Assembly: GCA_002403855.1 (NCBI GenBank) | Contig: DHIO01000050.1 | Location: forward strand, 2,992 to 66,991 | Source: Acidimicrobiia bacterium UBA4744 | GTDB lineage: Bacteria; Actinomycetota; Acidimicrobiia; Spongiisociales; UBA4744 | Reading direction: 5' to 3' | DNA length: 64,000 bases | Part shown: piece by piece, positions 8,387 to 16,489 of the stretch | Layout of the letters: every line of letters begins with the position of its first letter | How positions within the stretch are numbered: the first letter of the stretch is position 1 | Position numbers and translations under genes: made by a program | The notes under the pieces: model-generated | Databases searched by the model: none | Seen by the model: the letters and a program-made list of their open reading frames with translations, nothing else | What the model was told of the DNA's origin: nothing

Positions 8387-9418
8387 ATGAACGAAACTGC
8401 CATCGAACGGAACGGCGGCGTGCAGAGCGGCAGACCGATCCTGGAGGTTGACGGCCTCGTTATGCACTACCGGACCAAAGCGGGCGACGTATCGGCGGTG
8501 GAGGAAGTCACCTTCGCCCTCGGTCGAGGTGAGGCGCTGGGGTTGGTCGGCGAGTCGGGTTGCGGGAAGACTTCGGTTGCCATGACCCTCATCAGGTTGC
8601 TTCCCGACAACGCAATCATCAAGGAAGGTTCGGTCGTCCTGGACGGGCTGAATGTTGCCGAGCTCACGGATGGAGAGATGCGCAAGCATCGTTGGGCCGA
8701 CATCTCCATGGTCTTCCAGGGTGCCATGAACGCTTGGAACCCGGTCTACAAGGTGGGCGACCAGATCATGGAGGCCCTCGAGCAGCATTTCCCCGACATG
8801 AGCGAGGCGGAAGGCAGGGTCCGGATCGCCGAGCTATTCGAATTGGTTGGATTGTCTCCGGCGATGATGGACCGGTACCCGCACGAATTCTCGGGAGGAA
8901 TGCGGCAGCGGGCCGTCATCGCCATGGCGTTGTCCTGCAACCCCAAGGTGATCATCGCCGACGAGCCGACCACCGCCCTCGACGTGATCGTCCAGGACCA
9001 GATCCTCAAGGAACTGAGGAAGATCCAGGAGGAGCTGGGGATGTCGATCATCTACATCTCTCACGATGTAGCCGTGATCGCGGAGGTGAGCGATCGCATC
9101 GGCGTCATGTATGCCGGCAGGCTCGTCGAACTCGGCGCCACCGACGAGGTCTTCCCTCGCCCGCGTCACCCGTACACCTACCTGCTCCTGTCTTCGACTC
9201 CCAGCGTCGTGGGGCCGCGGCGCAGGCTGGCACCGCTCGAAGGTGAACCGCCCAACCTGCTGGCCCCTCCAACGGGGTGTCGATTCCAGCCGCGCTGTCC
9301 CTTTGCGGCGGAGATCTGTGCCAGTCAGGATCCTCCCAGCCAGGAACTCGCACCGGGCCACCACGTCGCGTGCTGGCATTGGGAACAAGTTCCGGAACTC
9401 GGAAGACTAGAAGCATGA
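8387..9418 (+). CDS. ABC transporter ATP-binding protein, DppD type
   Basis: A 343-residue ATPase. ATG 8387, behind GAGGAC, is preferred over upstream in-frame starts that would run inside the permease gene. Walker [11 protein letters not shown]-loop FQGAMNAWNPV, signature FSGGMRQR, Walker B VIIADEPTTALD and the switch His (ISHD) are all present. The C-terminal oligopeptide-transporter extension with Cys residues (CRFQPRCPFAAEIC) is seen in DppD/OppD, where these cysteines can bind an iron-sulfur cluster. Its TGA overlaps the ATG of the next gene (ATGA). Confidence 0.93.
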   Translation: MNETAIERNGGVQSGRPILEVDGLVMHYRTKAGDVSAVEEVTFALGRGEALGLVGESGCGKTSVAMTLIRLLPDNAIIKEGSVVLDGLNVAELTDGEMRKHRWADISMVFQGAMNAWNPVYKVGDQIMEALEQHFPDMSEAEGRVRIAELFELVGLSPAMMDRYPHEFSGGMRQRAVIAMALSCNPKVIIADEPTTALDVIVQDQILKELRKIQEELGMSIIYISHDVAVIAEVSDRIGVMYAGRLVELGATDEVFPRPRHPYTYLLLSSTPSVVGPRRRLAPLEGEPPNLLAPPTGCRFQPRCPFAAEICASQDPPSQELAPGHHVACWHWEQVPELGRLEA

Positions 9419-10413
9419 CGCAGCCATTGGTGAAGGTCGAGGGCCTCAGGAAGCTCTATCCCCTGCACAAGGGCGTGTTCCGCAAGCCCACCGAGTACAT
9501 CCACGCGGTCGACGACGTCAGCTTCGAGATCGCCCCCGGCGAGAGCCTCGGCCTAGTGGGAGAGTCCGGGTGCGGCAAGACCACGACCGGACGAATGCTG
9601 GTGCGCCTCACCGGCGCCAGCGACGGCCAGATTCTGCTCCAGGACGACGGGTCGATGATCGATGTTGCGCATGTCGACCGCGATGGAATGAAGCGTTTTC
9701 GACGACGGGTACAGATGATCTTCCAGGACCCTTACGAGTCGATGAATCCGCGCCGGACAATCTTCGACACCATCTCGGAACCGCTGCAGGTGCAAGGGAT
9801 CGGGACCGTGGCGGAACGGGAAGAGCGGGTGGCCGAATTGCTGGAGATGGTGGGCCTGATTCCGGCTCCTACCTTCATGTTTCGGTTCCCACACCAGCTG
9901 TCGGGAGGCCAGCGACAGAGAGTGGCGATCGCCCGGGCTCTGGTTATCGATCCCAGTTTCATCGTCGCCGACGAACCAACCTCGATGCTCGACGTCGGCA
10001 TCAGTATTTCGATCATGGAACTGATGCTCAACCTCGCCGAGGAGTTCGATGTGTCGTACCTCTACATCACCCACGACCTTGCGGTGGCGCGCTACATGTG
10101 CGATCGCATCGCCGTGATGTATCTCGGCAAGATCGTCGAAATCGGTCCCACCGAAGAACTGCTCGCGAACCCCCGGCACCCTTACACCCGAGCGCTGCTC
10201 TCCGCAGTGCCCGTTCCCGACCCGAGCAGCGTGCGTCCTGCCGTCGAGATAGAGGGCGGAATCGCCAAGGCAGTCAACCCGCCACCGCAGTGCCGATTCA
10301 TCGGCCGCTGCCCGTGGGTGCAGGACATCTGCCGAAGGAGGGGTCATCCGCCCCTCGAAGACACCGGGAATGACCATTTGGTGTCCTGCTACGTTGCAAA
10401 GGAGTCAGTCTGA
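9415..10413 (+). CDS. ABC transporter ATP-binding protein, DppF type
   Basis: A 332-residue ATPase, the second nucleotide-binding subunit of the importer. Start ATG 9415 overlaps the previous stop by four bases. Walker [11 protein letters not shown]-loop [11 protein letters not shown], signature LSGGQRQR, Walker [13 protein letters not shown] and His switch ITHD are intact. The C-terminal [14 protein letters not shown] cysteine motif matches OppF/DppF. The Walker B serine/methionine variation (SMLD) is ordinary for this subfamily. Confidence 0.93.
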   Translation: MTQPLVKVEGLRKLYPLHKGVFRKPTEYIHAVDDVSFEIAPGESLGLVGESGCGKTTTGRMLVRLTGASDGQILLQDDGSMIDVAHVDRDGMKRFRRRVQMIFQDPYESMNPRRTIFDTISEPLQVQGIGTVAEREERVAELLEMVGLIPAPTFMFRFPHQLSGGQRQRVAIARALVIDPSFIVADEPTSMLDVGISISIMELMLNLAEEFDVSYLYITHDLAVARYMCDRIAVMYLGKIVEIGPTEELLANPRHPYTRALLSAVPVPDPSSVRPAVEIEGGIAKAVNPPPQCRFIGRCPWVQDICRRRGHPPLEDTGNDHLVSCYVAKESV

Positions 10414-10970
10414 CCACCGACGCCGGCCTCTTCACGATTCCCAACCTGATCTCTTTGCTCCGGTTGGCCGGAATCGGCGTGTTCTGGTGGTTGCTGTTCG
10501 GGCGGGAGGACCCGGTCGCGGCCGGCATCGTCATCCTGGTCATCGGGTGGACCGATTGGCTCGACGGGGTGCTGGCCCGGAAGCTGAACCAGGTCTCCGA
10601 AATCGGGAAGTTCCTCGATCCTCTCGCCGATCGATTGGCCATCGCCGCCGCCCTCATCGGTGGCATGCTCGCCGACGTGATCCCGTTCTGGCTGGGGGTG
10701 GCGTTGATCGTCCGCGAAGTAGCGATTGCCCTGGGAGCAGTTGTTCTGGGGGTACGGCTCAAGGAGAAGCTCGAGGTGAAGTACATGGGCAAGGTCGCCA
10801 CCTTCATTCTGTATGGCGCCATCCCGTCGTTCTATCTGGCGGCGGGAGGGGTCGCGGGCGATCTCTTCTGGTACCTGGGATGGATCTTCGGCGTGATCGG
10901 TTTGGTTCTCTACTACTGGGTGGCAGTCATGTACGCAGTGGACATCCGGGAGAAGTTGCGCAGCGGGTGA
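10410..10970 (+). CDS. CDP-alcohol phosphatidyltransferase (PgsA-like) with an apparent CTG start
   Basis: A 186-residue integral membrane enzyme. The CDP-alcohol phosphotransferase signature is complete (DWLDGVLAR, eight residues, then G-KFLD-PLAD), giving the D-D-G-A-R-G-D-D pattern that binds CDP-diacylglycerol. The N-terminal TIPNLISLLRL is the usual start region of PgsA-type proteins, so an in-frame ATG/GTG-type start is needed before it. The only suitably placed codon is CTG 10410, six bases after a perfect AAAGGAG (10398-10404) and overlapping the previous stop as CTGA. TTG 10443 would remove the conserved N-terminus. The acceptor (glycerol-3-phosphate, inositol or other) cannot be told from sequence. 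Confidence 0.85.
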   Translation: MTTDAGLFTIPNLISLLRLAGIGVFWWLLFGREDPVAAGIVILVIGWTDWLDGVLARKLNQVSEIGKFLDPLADRLAIAAALIGGMLADVIPFWLGVALIVREVAIALGAVVLGVRLKEKLEVKYMGKVATFILYGAIPSFYLAAGGVAGDLFWYLGWIFGVIGLVLYYWVAVMYAVDIREKLRSG

Positions 10971-11018
10971 GAGACGGCACCGGTAACCTTGGCACTTAGA
11001 GAGAGAGGATGTGTTCGG

Positions 11019-11399
11019 ATGGACGTGCCCGACGACAGGCAATACACGGAAGAGCATGAGTGGTTGCTCCCAGGCGAGGGCGGAAAAGTGCGCATGGGCA
11101 TCACGGATTATGCCCAGGATGCCCTCGGCGATGTCGTCTACGTGGAGCTGCCGGCTGCCGGCGAGACGTTCTCCAAGGGCGATGCCATCGCTGAGGTCGA
11201 GTCCACGAAGTCGGTCGCCGATGTCTACGCACCGGTGACCGGAACGGTGACTGCAGTCAATGAAGACCTGGCCTCGCAACCGGAACTCGTCAACAGCGAT
11301 CCGTACGGAGATGGGTGGTTCGTCGAAATCGAGATCGGCGACGCGGCAGGATTGGATTCGCTGCTCGACCCGGCCGCCTATCGGGAATTGATCGCGTAG
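11019..11399 (+). CDS. gcvH: Glycine cleavage system H protein
   Basis: A 126-residue lipoyl carrier. YTEEHEW at the N-terminus and VESTKSVADVYAP around the lipoyl lysine (the K of ESTKSV) are diagnostic. The protein shuttles the aminomethyl group between the P, T and L proteins. Start ATG 11019 is preceded by GAGAGAGG. It is separated from gcvT and gcvP (17059-20934) by eight genes but lies on the same strand. It directly precedes the FHA protein gene, as gcvH precedes garA in mycobacteria. Confidence 0.95.
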   Translation: MDVPDDRQYTEEHEWLLPGEGGKVRMGITDYAQDALGDVVYVELPAAGETFSKGDAIAEVESTKSVADVYAPVTGTVTAVNEDLASQPELVNSDPYGDGWFVEIEIGDAAGLDSLLDPAAYRELIA

Positions 11400-11411
11400 A
11401 CGACCCTGTCC

Positions 11412-11894
11412 ATGGAGACCACTACGATGGCTTCGATGGAATGCCCGAGCTGTCAAGCCGAAATCGACCAGGACACCGCTGAGTGCCCGTCATGCGGTGC
11501 TGCCGTCGAGCACGAACCGACCGTGACCTTTGTGCCCGTCTCTCCTTCGATCCATCCGGCACTGACGCCGGACGAAGCGGCCCACGTAGCAGGTGTTGCC
11601 GGCTTTGCGCTGGTGGTCGAGCGGGGACCCCGGGCCGGTATGGCCTGGCTGGTCCGAGAAGGCACGACCACCGTGGGACGCCATCCAGACAGCGACATCT
11701 TCCTCGATGACATCACCGTCTCCCGCCATCATTGCCGGTTCCTCGCCGAAGGTCGGGTTCTCCAGGTCGAGGACTCGGGCTCCACCAACGGTACGTACGT
11801 CAACGGCGCAAGGGTGGATCGGGGTCGATTGAACCCGGGTGACGAGGTCATCGTTGGCAAATACCACCTCATTGTGGCCCTCGGTGATGACTGA
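11412..11894 (+). CDS. Zinc-ribbon plus FHA domain protein (GarA-like position)
   Basis: A 160-residue protein with two parts. The N-terminal zinc ribbon carries two CxxC pairs (CPSCQ and CPSCG, 14 residues apart). The C-terminal forkhead-associated domain has GRHPDSDI, SRHH and STNGTYVNG, the phosphothreonine-binding core. FHA proteins bind phosphorylated partners of Ser/Thr kinases. In mycobacteria the FHA protein GarA in this position controls glutamate and 2-oxoglutarate flux. The N-terminus METTTMAS contains a threonine cluster reminiscent of the GarA phosphorylation site, but if translation starts at ATG 11427 or 11436 it is absent. GarA itself has no zinc ribbon, so equivalence is not certain. 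Confidence 0.85.
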   Translation: METTTMASMECPSCQAEIDQDTAECPSCGAAVEHEPTVTFVPVSPSIHPALTPDEAAHVAGVAGFALVVERGPRAGMAWLVREGTTTVGRHPDSDIFLDDITVSRHHCRFLAEGRVLQVEDSGSTNGTYVNGARVDRGRLNPGDEVIVGKYHLIVALGDD

Positions 11895-12573
11895 CGGAGT
11901 CTCCATCGGCGAGGTCATCAACCTTCTCAAGGATGAGTTCCCCGATATCAGTGTGTCCAAGGTGAGGTTCCTGGAAAGCCAGGGACTGATTGATCCGCGA
12001 CGCAGCGCTTCGGGATACCGGCAATTTTACGAAGACGACATCAAGCGACTCCGGTTCATTCTCCAGCAGCAGCGCGACCACTTCCTGCCACTCAAAGTGA
12101 TCAAGTCGAAGTTGACCATGTGGGAGCGCGGTGAGGAGAATGTCATGCCCGCTCCCTCAGGTCCGCCGCCGGACAAGCTCTTTGCACCTTCAACCCAGCC
12201 ATTGGGTTCGGACGAATTGGCCCGCGCCAGCGGGCTCACCCGCCGGCAGGTTGCCGAGCTGGTCGAACACGGCTTGCTCCGCCCTGAGGGGGAGGAGGGA
12301 GCGGAGACGTTCAGCCAGGAAGAGCTGGTCGTGGCGCGCGAGGCTCAACGTCTGATGGCATACGGGCTGGAGCCCCGCCACTTACGATCGGTGCGGATTT
12401 CCACAGAACGAGATGCGGCCCTCTTGGACCAGCTGACGGCACCGCTCTTGCGGAGTCGAAGCCCGGACGCACGTCTCCGGGCGGGTGAGATCCTGGCCGG
12501 GTGCGCCGATGCGATGGGCAAGATGCGGGTCGCCATCCTCACTGAGGAGCTTCGCCGGCTGTTGGAGTCCTAG
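11887..12573 (+). CDS. MerR-family transcriptional regulator, FtsR-like
   Basis: A 228-residue regulator. The N-terminal winged helix-turn-helix reads SIGEVINLLKDEF...VSKVRFLESQGL...GYRQFYEDDIKRL, the MerR pattern, followed by a second HTH-like segment (LARASGLTRRQVAELVEHGLL) and a helical C-terminus. The two-part layout and its place right after an FHA gene match mycobacterial and corynebacterial FtsR (Rv1828 family), which activates cell-division genes; the role here is inferred. ATG 11887 overlaps the end of the FHA gene by 8 bases. Confidence 0.85.
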   Translation: MTDGVSIGEVINLLKDEFPDISVSKVRFLESQGLIDPRRSASGYRQFYEDDIKRLRFILQQQRDHFLPLKVIKSKLTMWERGEENVMPAPSGPPPDKLFAPSTQPLGSDELARASGLTRRQVAELVEHGLLRPEGEEGAETFSQEELVVAREAQRLMAYGLEPRHLRSVRISTERDAALLDQLTAPLLRSRSPDARLRAGEILAGCADAMGKMRVAILTEELRRLLES

Positions 12574-13748
12574 TGCGTCGGCGGCCGGCTTTCCTGGCGC
12601 TCTCGGTGTTGCTCGTCGCAACGCTCTTTTCCCCTTCGTCCACCGCTGCGGCATCCGGTTCTGCACCGGCGGCCCAACTTCCCCCGGTCCCGGTCGAGGG
12701 CCTGTTCACCGGGTCACCCCCGGACGTCACCGCCCAGGCCTGGATCCTCTATGACGCTACCTTCAACCGTGTGTTGGGCGAGAAGGATGCCGACCAGCCC
12801 CGTGCCATGGCGTCCACCACCAAGATGATGACGGCACTCGTAGCGGCCGAGCGTACGTTCGGGTTCGAGAGAGTCACCATCAGCGAGGAAGCCCCGGAGA
12901 TTGGTGAGGCGGAGATCAACCTGGTGCCGGGCGAAGTATGGACGGTGGAAGAACTGCTTTACGCGATGCTTCTCGAGTCCGCCAACGACGCCGCCGTCGC
13001 CGTGGCCGAGCATGTCGGCGGGACCGTCGAAGGTTTTGTCAAACTCATGAACGAGGAATCAGCGCGGCTGGGGTTGAGCAACACCAGCTTTGCCAACCCT
13101 CACGGACTCGACGGCGAGGACCATTTCAGTTCGGCGCGAGACCTATTGACTCTGGCGCAGGCGATGATGGCGGTGGACGAGCTGGCGGAAATCGTGGGCA
13201 CCCGGGAGGCGCCGCTGCCCCCCACCCCGGAAGGAGAGGCGCGAACGGCCACGACGACCAACCGGTTGCTCTACGACTACTCGGGAGCCAACGGAGTGAA
13301 AACCGGCTTCACCGACGATGCCGGATGGACCTTGGTCGCTTCCGCAGATCGAGACGGACGCCTCCTCTACGTGGTCGTCATGGGATCCGAGAGTGTGGGG
13401 GACCGCTTCGCCGACGCTGCCTCGCTCCTCGACTATGGCTTCGCCGAGTTCGGCGTGATTGAGGTGATCGTTGCCGGGGTCGACTACGCGAGGAGAAGAT
13501 TGCCCGAGGAGGCTGAGGAGGCCGCAGCGACCGAATCCTTCTCGATCTTCGCCAATCGCGAGGATGCCGACCAGATCACCTTGACTCCCGCGTTCAACGA
13601 CGATGGTGCCGTGGTGATTGCCGCTATTGGAGAGGAGGAACTGACCCGGGTGCCGCTCGAAGCTTCGCCCGCCCGGAGCTTGCCCGAACTGGGCGAAGCT
13701 TTCGCCTGGGCCAGCGAGTACTGGGATTGGCTGTTCGGCAATGAGTGA
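12573..13748 (+). CDS. D-alanyl-D-alanine carboxypeptidase (PBP5/DacA family)
   Basis: A 391-residue secreted penicillin-binding protein. It has a signal peptide (residues 1 to ~27), then the catalytic triad of motifs: STTK (Ser81, Lys84), SAN (in LLESANDAAVA) and KTG (in GVKTGFT). It trims the terminal D-alanine from peptidoglycan stem peptides outside the membrane. No C-terminal amphipathic anchor is obvious. Start GTG 12573 overlaps the preceding TAG by one base (TAGTG), so translation is probably coupled to the FtsR-like gene. The link between a division regulator and a wall enzyme is consistent. Confidence 0.92.
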   Translation: MRRRPAFLALSVLLVATLFSPSSTAAASGSAPAAQLPPVPVEGLFTGSPPDVTAQAWILYDATFNRVLGEKDADQPRAMASTTKMMTALVAAERTFGFERVTISEEAPEIGEAEINLVPGEVWTVEELLYAMLLESANDAAVAVAEHVGGTVEGFVKLMNEESARLGLSNTSFANPHGLDGEDHFSSARDLLTLAQAMMAVDELAEIVGTREAPLPPTPEGEARTATTTNRLLYDYSGANGVKTGFTDDAGWTLVASADRDGRLLYVVVMGSESVGDRFADAASLLDYGFAEFGVIEVIVAGVDYARRRLPEEAEEAAATESFSIFANREDADQITLTPAFNDDGAVVIAAIGEEELTRVPLEASPARSLPELGEAFAWASEYWDWLFGNE

Positions 13749-13778
13749 CCGGGGAGCGGGCGGCGAGGTGGTGAGCTG

Positions 13779-14372
13779 GTGACCGCCAAAGATGTGCCCT
13801 TCACCGAAGTGATCCCGGTTGAAGCGTTGGCGTCGCGGGCGCGGGAGCTGGGCGACCAACTGGCGGAGGAATACCGGGGTCGCGAACCCGTCTTCGTCGG
13901 AATCCTGCACGGCTCGCTGCCGTTTCTCAGCGATCTCATCCGGCAAGTCAGGATCCCTCTGGACGTTGACTTCCTGGCGCTCAGCCGGTTTGGCGAGGGT
14001 GGCAAGGTTCGCATTGCCATGGACACGGAGACCTCTCTCGAAGGGAGACACGTCGTAGTCGTCGAGGACATCGTCGACACCGGTCTCACCCTTTCGTACC
14101 TTCGCCGTTTGCTGGAAACCAGAGACGTTGCCAGCCTGGCGACGGTGACGTTGTTGGACAAAGCGCCGCGCCGGATTGTCGACGTGCCGCTTGAGTATCG
14201 GGGTTTCGAGGTGGGAGACGAGTTCTTGCTCGGCTACGGGTTGGACTGGGAAGGCAAGTACCGAAACCTCCGTTCGATCTGGGCGGTCCTCGATTTGGCG
14301 GCTTTGCAGGCCAGCCCGGGCGCACTGGCCGAGAAGGTCTTCGGGGCCCGCGGTGATAGTCTGATCGCATGA
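13779..14372 (+). CDS. hpt: Hypoxanthine phosphoribosyltransferase
   Basis: A 197-residue purine-salvage enzyme of the type I PRTase fold. The PRPP loop VVVVEDIVDTGLTL, the early GILHGSLPF loop and the C-terminal base-binding DEFLLGYGLD are intact. It converts hypoxanthine (and probably guanine) plus PRPP to IMP or GMP. GTG 13779 is the start. ATG of the next gene overlaps its stop (ATGA). Two adenosine-deaminase family genes elsewhere in the window could feed this step through inosine. Confidence 0.93.
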   Translation: MTAKDVPFTEVIPVEALASRARELGDQLAEEYRGREPVFVGILHGSLPFLSDLIRQVRIPLDVDFLALSRFGEGGKVRIAMDTETSLEGRHVVVVEDIVDTGLTLSYLRRLLETRDVASLATVTLLDKAPRRIVDVPLEYRGFEVGDEFLLGYGLDWEGKYRNLRSIWAVLDLAALQASPGALAEKVFGARGDSLIA

Positions 14373-14890
14373 GTGACCCTGAGCCCGCGGAGACGGATGG
14401 GATTCCGATGGAGCTGATCGGCGTGCGGATCGAACTGCCGACCAACCAGCCGATCGTGCTCCTGCGAGAGGCGGGCGGGTCCCGGTATCTGCCCATCTGG
14501 ATTGGGGCCGTCGAGGCCACGGCGATCGCCTACGCACTGGAAGGGGTGACACCCCAGCGGCCTATGACCCACGATCTTCTCAAGACGGTGTCCGAGTCGT
14601 TGGGGGCGACCGTTGCCCGGGTGATCGTCACCGAATTGCGGGACAGCGTGTACTACGCGGATCTCATCCTGCTGCGCGACGACGAGGAGGTCACTGTGTC
14701 ATCACGTCCCTCCGATGCCATCGCCTTGGCAGCCCGGATGGGAGCACCCCTGTTTGCGACGCCGCAGGTGTTGGATGATGCCGGAATCGAGATCCGTGAC
14801 GAGGACGAAGAAGCCGAGATCGAGAAGTTTCGGGAGTTCCTGGATCACATTTCTCCTGAAGACTTCGAGGCTGGAGAGTCTGCCAGCTGA
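14369..14890 (+). CDS. Bifunctional nuclease domain protein (DUF151)
   Basis: A 173-residue protein of the DUF151/BFN family: the N-terminal segment PIVLLREAGGSRYLPIWIG, then RPMTHDLL and SSRPSDAIALAARMGAPLF are the family's conserved blocks. The acidic C-terminus (DEDEEAEIEKFREFLD) is also typical. Plant and thermophile relatives show RNase/DNase activity; the physiological role in actinobacteria is unclear. The mycobacterial homologue lies in the same gcvH-garA-ftsR neighbourhood. It is translationally linked on both sides (ATGA before, TGATG after). Confidence 0.9.
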   Translation: MSDPEPAETDGIPMELIGVRIELPTNQPIVLLREAGGSRYLPIWIGAVEATAIAYALEGVTPQRPMTHDLLKTVSESLGATVARVIVTELRDSVYYADLILLRDDEEVTVSSRPSDAIALAARMGAPLFATPQVLDDAGIEIRDEDEEAEIEKFREFLDHISPEDFEAGESAS

Positions 14891-15891
14891 TGAAAGGCAG
14901 CACCAGGGTACGGGGCGCGGCCGCCATCCTGGCAGGCGTCATCGTGGTGGGAACCATCGGGTTCATGTTCATCGAGGAAGCGGGGCTGCTCGATGCCTTC
15001 TACATGACCATGATCACGATCTCCACAGTCGGTTATTCGGAAGTCTTCCCGCTCTCCCAGGCCGGAGAAATGTTCACGGTCGGGCTGATCGTCGTCGGGG
15101 TCGGTACGCTCTTCTACACTGCGGGTGCAGCCCTGGAGGCGGCATTCGAGAACCTGATTGGCCGGCGGGGACAGGCCAGAATGACGCGATCGATCGAACA
15201 ATTGAACGATCACTACATCATCTGCGGATTCGGCCGGGTGGGTAGCGCGACCTGGGAGTTGATCGAGGACCGGGGAGCGAGCGTGTTGGTCTTGGAGGGG
15301 AAGCCCGCTGCAGCCCAAGCTGCTCGGGACGCCGGGGCCCTCGTGCTGGAGGATGACGCAACACACAATGAAGCCTTGGTTGCGGCCGGTATCGATCGGG
15401 CCAGAGCGCTGATCGCTTGTGTGACGGCCGATTCGGACAACCTGGTCATTGTGCTCTCCGCCAAAGCGTTGCGACCTGATCTTCTCGTCGTCGCCCGGGC
15501 CGCCGAGAGTGAATCGGAGCGGAAGCTGTATCTGGCCGGAGCTGATCGGGTAGTCGCTCCCCAGCGGGTCGGCGCTCACCGGCTGGCTTCCATGGCGTTC
15601 CAACCGGAGCTAGCCGACTTCGTAGATCTCGTTCTGCAAGGCAACCACGTTGAGTTCCGCGTGCAGCAAATGCAGATTCACGAGGATTGCACCATGATCG
15701 GAATGTCGCTCCGGGAGGCCGGGATTCGCCAGCGATCCGGAGCCATGATCCTCGCCGTGCAGGATGAATCACGACGCCTCTACCTCAACCCGGACCCTGA
15801 CTTGATCATTACCGCCGGCCAGGTCATGGTGGGTATCGGCACCAACGATCAGATCGAGAAGCTCAACACTCTGATGACCGGGGCGGTCTAG
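14890..15891 (+). CDS. Two-helix potassium channel with TrkA-N/TrkA-C (RCK) domains
   Basis: A 333-residue protein. Two transmembrane helices flank a pore loop with the K+ selectivity filter TVGYSE (near residue 46-50). A Rossmann RCK domain follows (HYIICGFGRVGSATWE, GxGxxG nucleotide site) and a C-terminal TrkA-C-like domain (about residues 250-333). This is the Kch/MthK architecture: a ligand-gated K+ channel, tetrameric in the inner membrane. Start ATG 14890 overlaps the previous TGA by one base. Confidence 0.92.
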   Translation: MKGSTRVRGAAAILAGVIVVGTIGFMFIEEAGLLDAFYMTMITISTVGYSEVFPLSQAGEMFTVGLIVVGVGTLFYTAGAALEAAFENLIGRRGQARMTRSIEQLNDHYIICGFGRVGSATWELIEDRGASVLVLEGKPAAAQAARDAGALVLEDDATHNEALVAAGIDRARALIACVTADSDNLVIVLSAKALRPDLLVVARAAESESERKLYLAGADRVVAPQRVGAHRLASMAFQPELADFVDLVLQGNHVEFRVQQMQIHEDCTMIGMSLREAGIRQRSGAMILAVQDESRRLYLNPDPDLIITAGQVMVGIGTNDQIEKLNTLMTGAV

Positions 15892-15907
15892 ACCCGGCCC
15901 TGAAGAG

Positions 15908-15916
15908 TTATCCACA
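15908..15916 (+). promoter_or_regulatory. Perfect DnaA-box nonamer
   Basis: TTATCCACA matches the DnaA-box consensus exactly. It lies 16 bases after the K+ channel stop and 8 bases upstream of a candidate -35 element. A single box does not make an origin, and no cluster of boxes, no AT-rich unwinding region and no dnaA or dnaN are present. It could be a DnaA-titrating or regulatory site, or chance. Confidence 0.4.
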
Positions 15917-15923
15917 GATACTG

Positions 15924-15953
15924 TTGACAACTCCGTGTCGTTTTCGGTAAGTT
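15924..15953 (+). promoter_or_regulatory. Predicted promoter of the second MerR gene
   Basis: TTGACA (15924-15929) is a perfect -35 hexamer. An 18-base spacer leads to TAAGTT (15948-15953), a TAnnnT -10. The 10-bp palindrome CGTAATTACG (15961-15970) lies just downstream of the predicted transcript start, a position where a repressor or the MerR protein itself could act. Confidence 0.55.
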
Positions 15954-15960
15954 GTGGCTC

Positions 15961-15970
15961 CGTAATTACG
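15961..15970. promoter_or_regulatory. 10-bp palindrome, possible operator
   Basis: CGTAATTACG is a perfect, AT-centred palindrome in a GC-rich background, between a strong -35/-10 pair and the GTG start of a MerR-family gene at 16007. Autoregulation is a reasonable guess but unproven. Confidence 0.35.
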
Positions 15971-16006
15971 AGCGTGTAAGCTAGGACGGCCAAAGAGGAG
16001 CGCGAC

Positions 16007-16489
16007 GTGACGGACATCGGTTACAGAGCCCCGCAGGTATGCAGCCTGGTCGGGATAACCTACCGCCAGCTCGACTACTGGGCACGGACGGGACTGCTCA
16101 AGCCTTCGATTCAGAGCGCCAAGGGCTCCGGATCGCAGCGCCGATACTCGTTCACGGATGTTGTGCAACTGAAGGTCATCAAGCGACTGCTCGACGCGGG
16201 CATGAGCCTGAACAAGATTCGTCAAGCAATGGACATCCTGGTTGGACAGTTGCAGAGCGACCAGCCGCTCGTCGATGTCACGCTCCTTTCCGACGGACAG
16301 ACCATCTACGCCGCCCACAGCGCCGACGAAGTCGTCGACGTGTTCAGACGTGGGCAGGGAGTATTCGGGATTGCCGTAGGTCCCGTGCAAGCAGAGCTCG
16401 AAGGTCAGATCCACCAGTTGTTCCCTGAGCTGGAAGAGACCGGTTCGGCGGCCACGGTCGCGGCGACCGGGGAGGTTAGAACGACCTGA
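16007..16489 (+). CDS. MerR-family transcriptional regulator (Rv1830-like)
   Basis: A 160-residue regulator with an N-terminal MerR winged HTH (APQVCSLVGITYRQLDYWARTGLL...SQRRYSFTDVVQLKVIKRLLDAGMSLNKIRQAM) and a short C-terminal half without an obvious ligand-binding domain. The form resembles the second MerR protein found next to DUF151 in mycobacteria (Rv1830). It starts with GTG after AAGAGGAGCG. Its stop overlaps a putative CTG start of the next gene (CTGA). Confidence 0.87.
   Translation: MTDIGYRAPQVCSLVGITYRQLDYWARTGLLKPSIQSAKGSGSQRRYSFTDVVQLKVIKRLLDAGMSLNKIRQAMDILVGQLQSDQPLVDVTLLSDGQTIYAAHSADEVVDVFRRGQGVFGIAVGPVQAELEGQIHQLFPELEETGSAATVAATGEVRTT

Noticed and set aside
15908..15916. Replication origin
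   Set aside because: Only one DnaA box, with no box cluster, AT-rich region or dnaA/dnaN neighbours.
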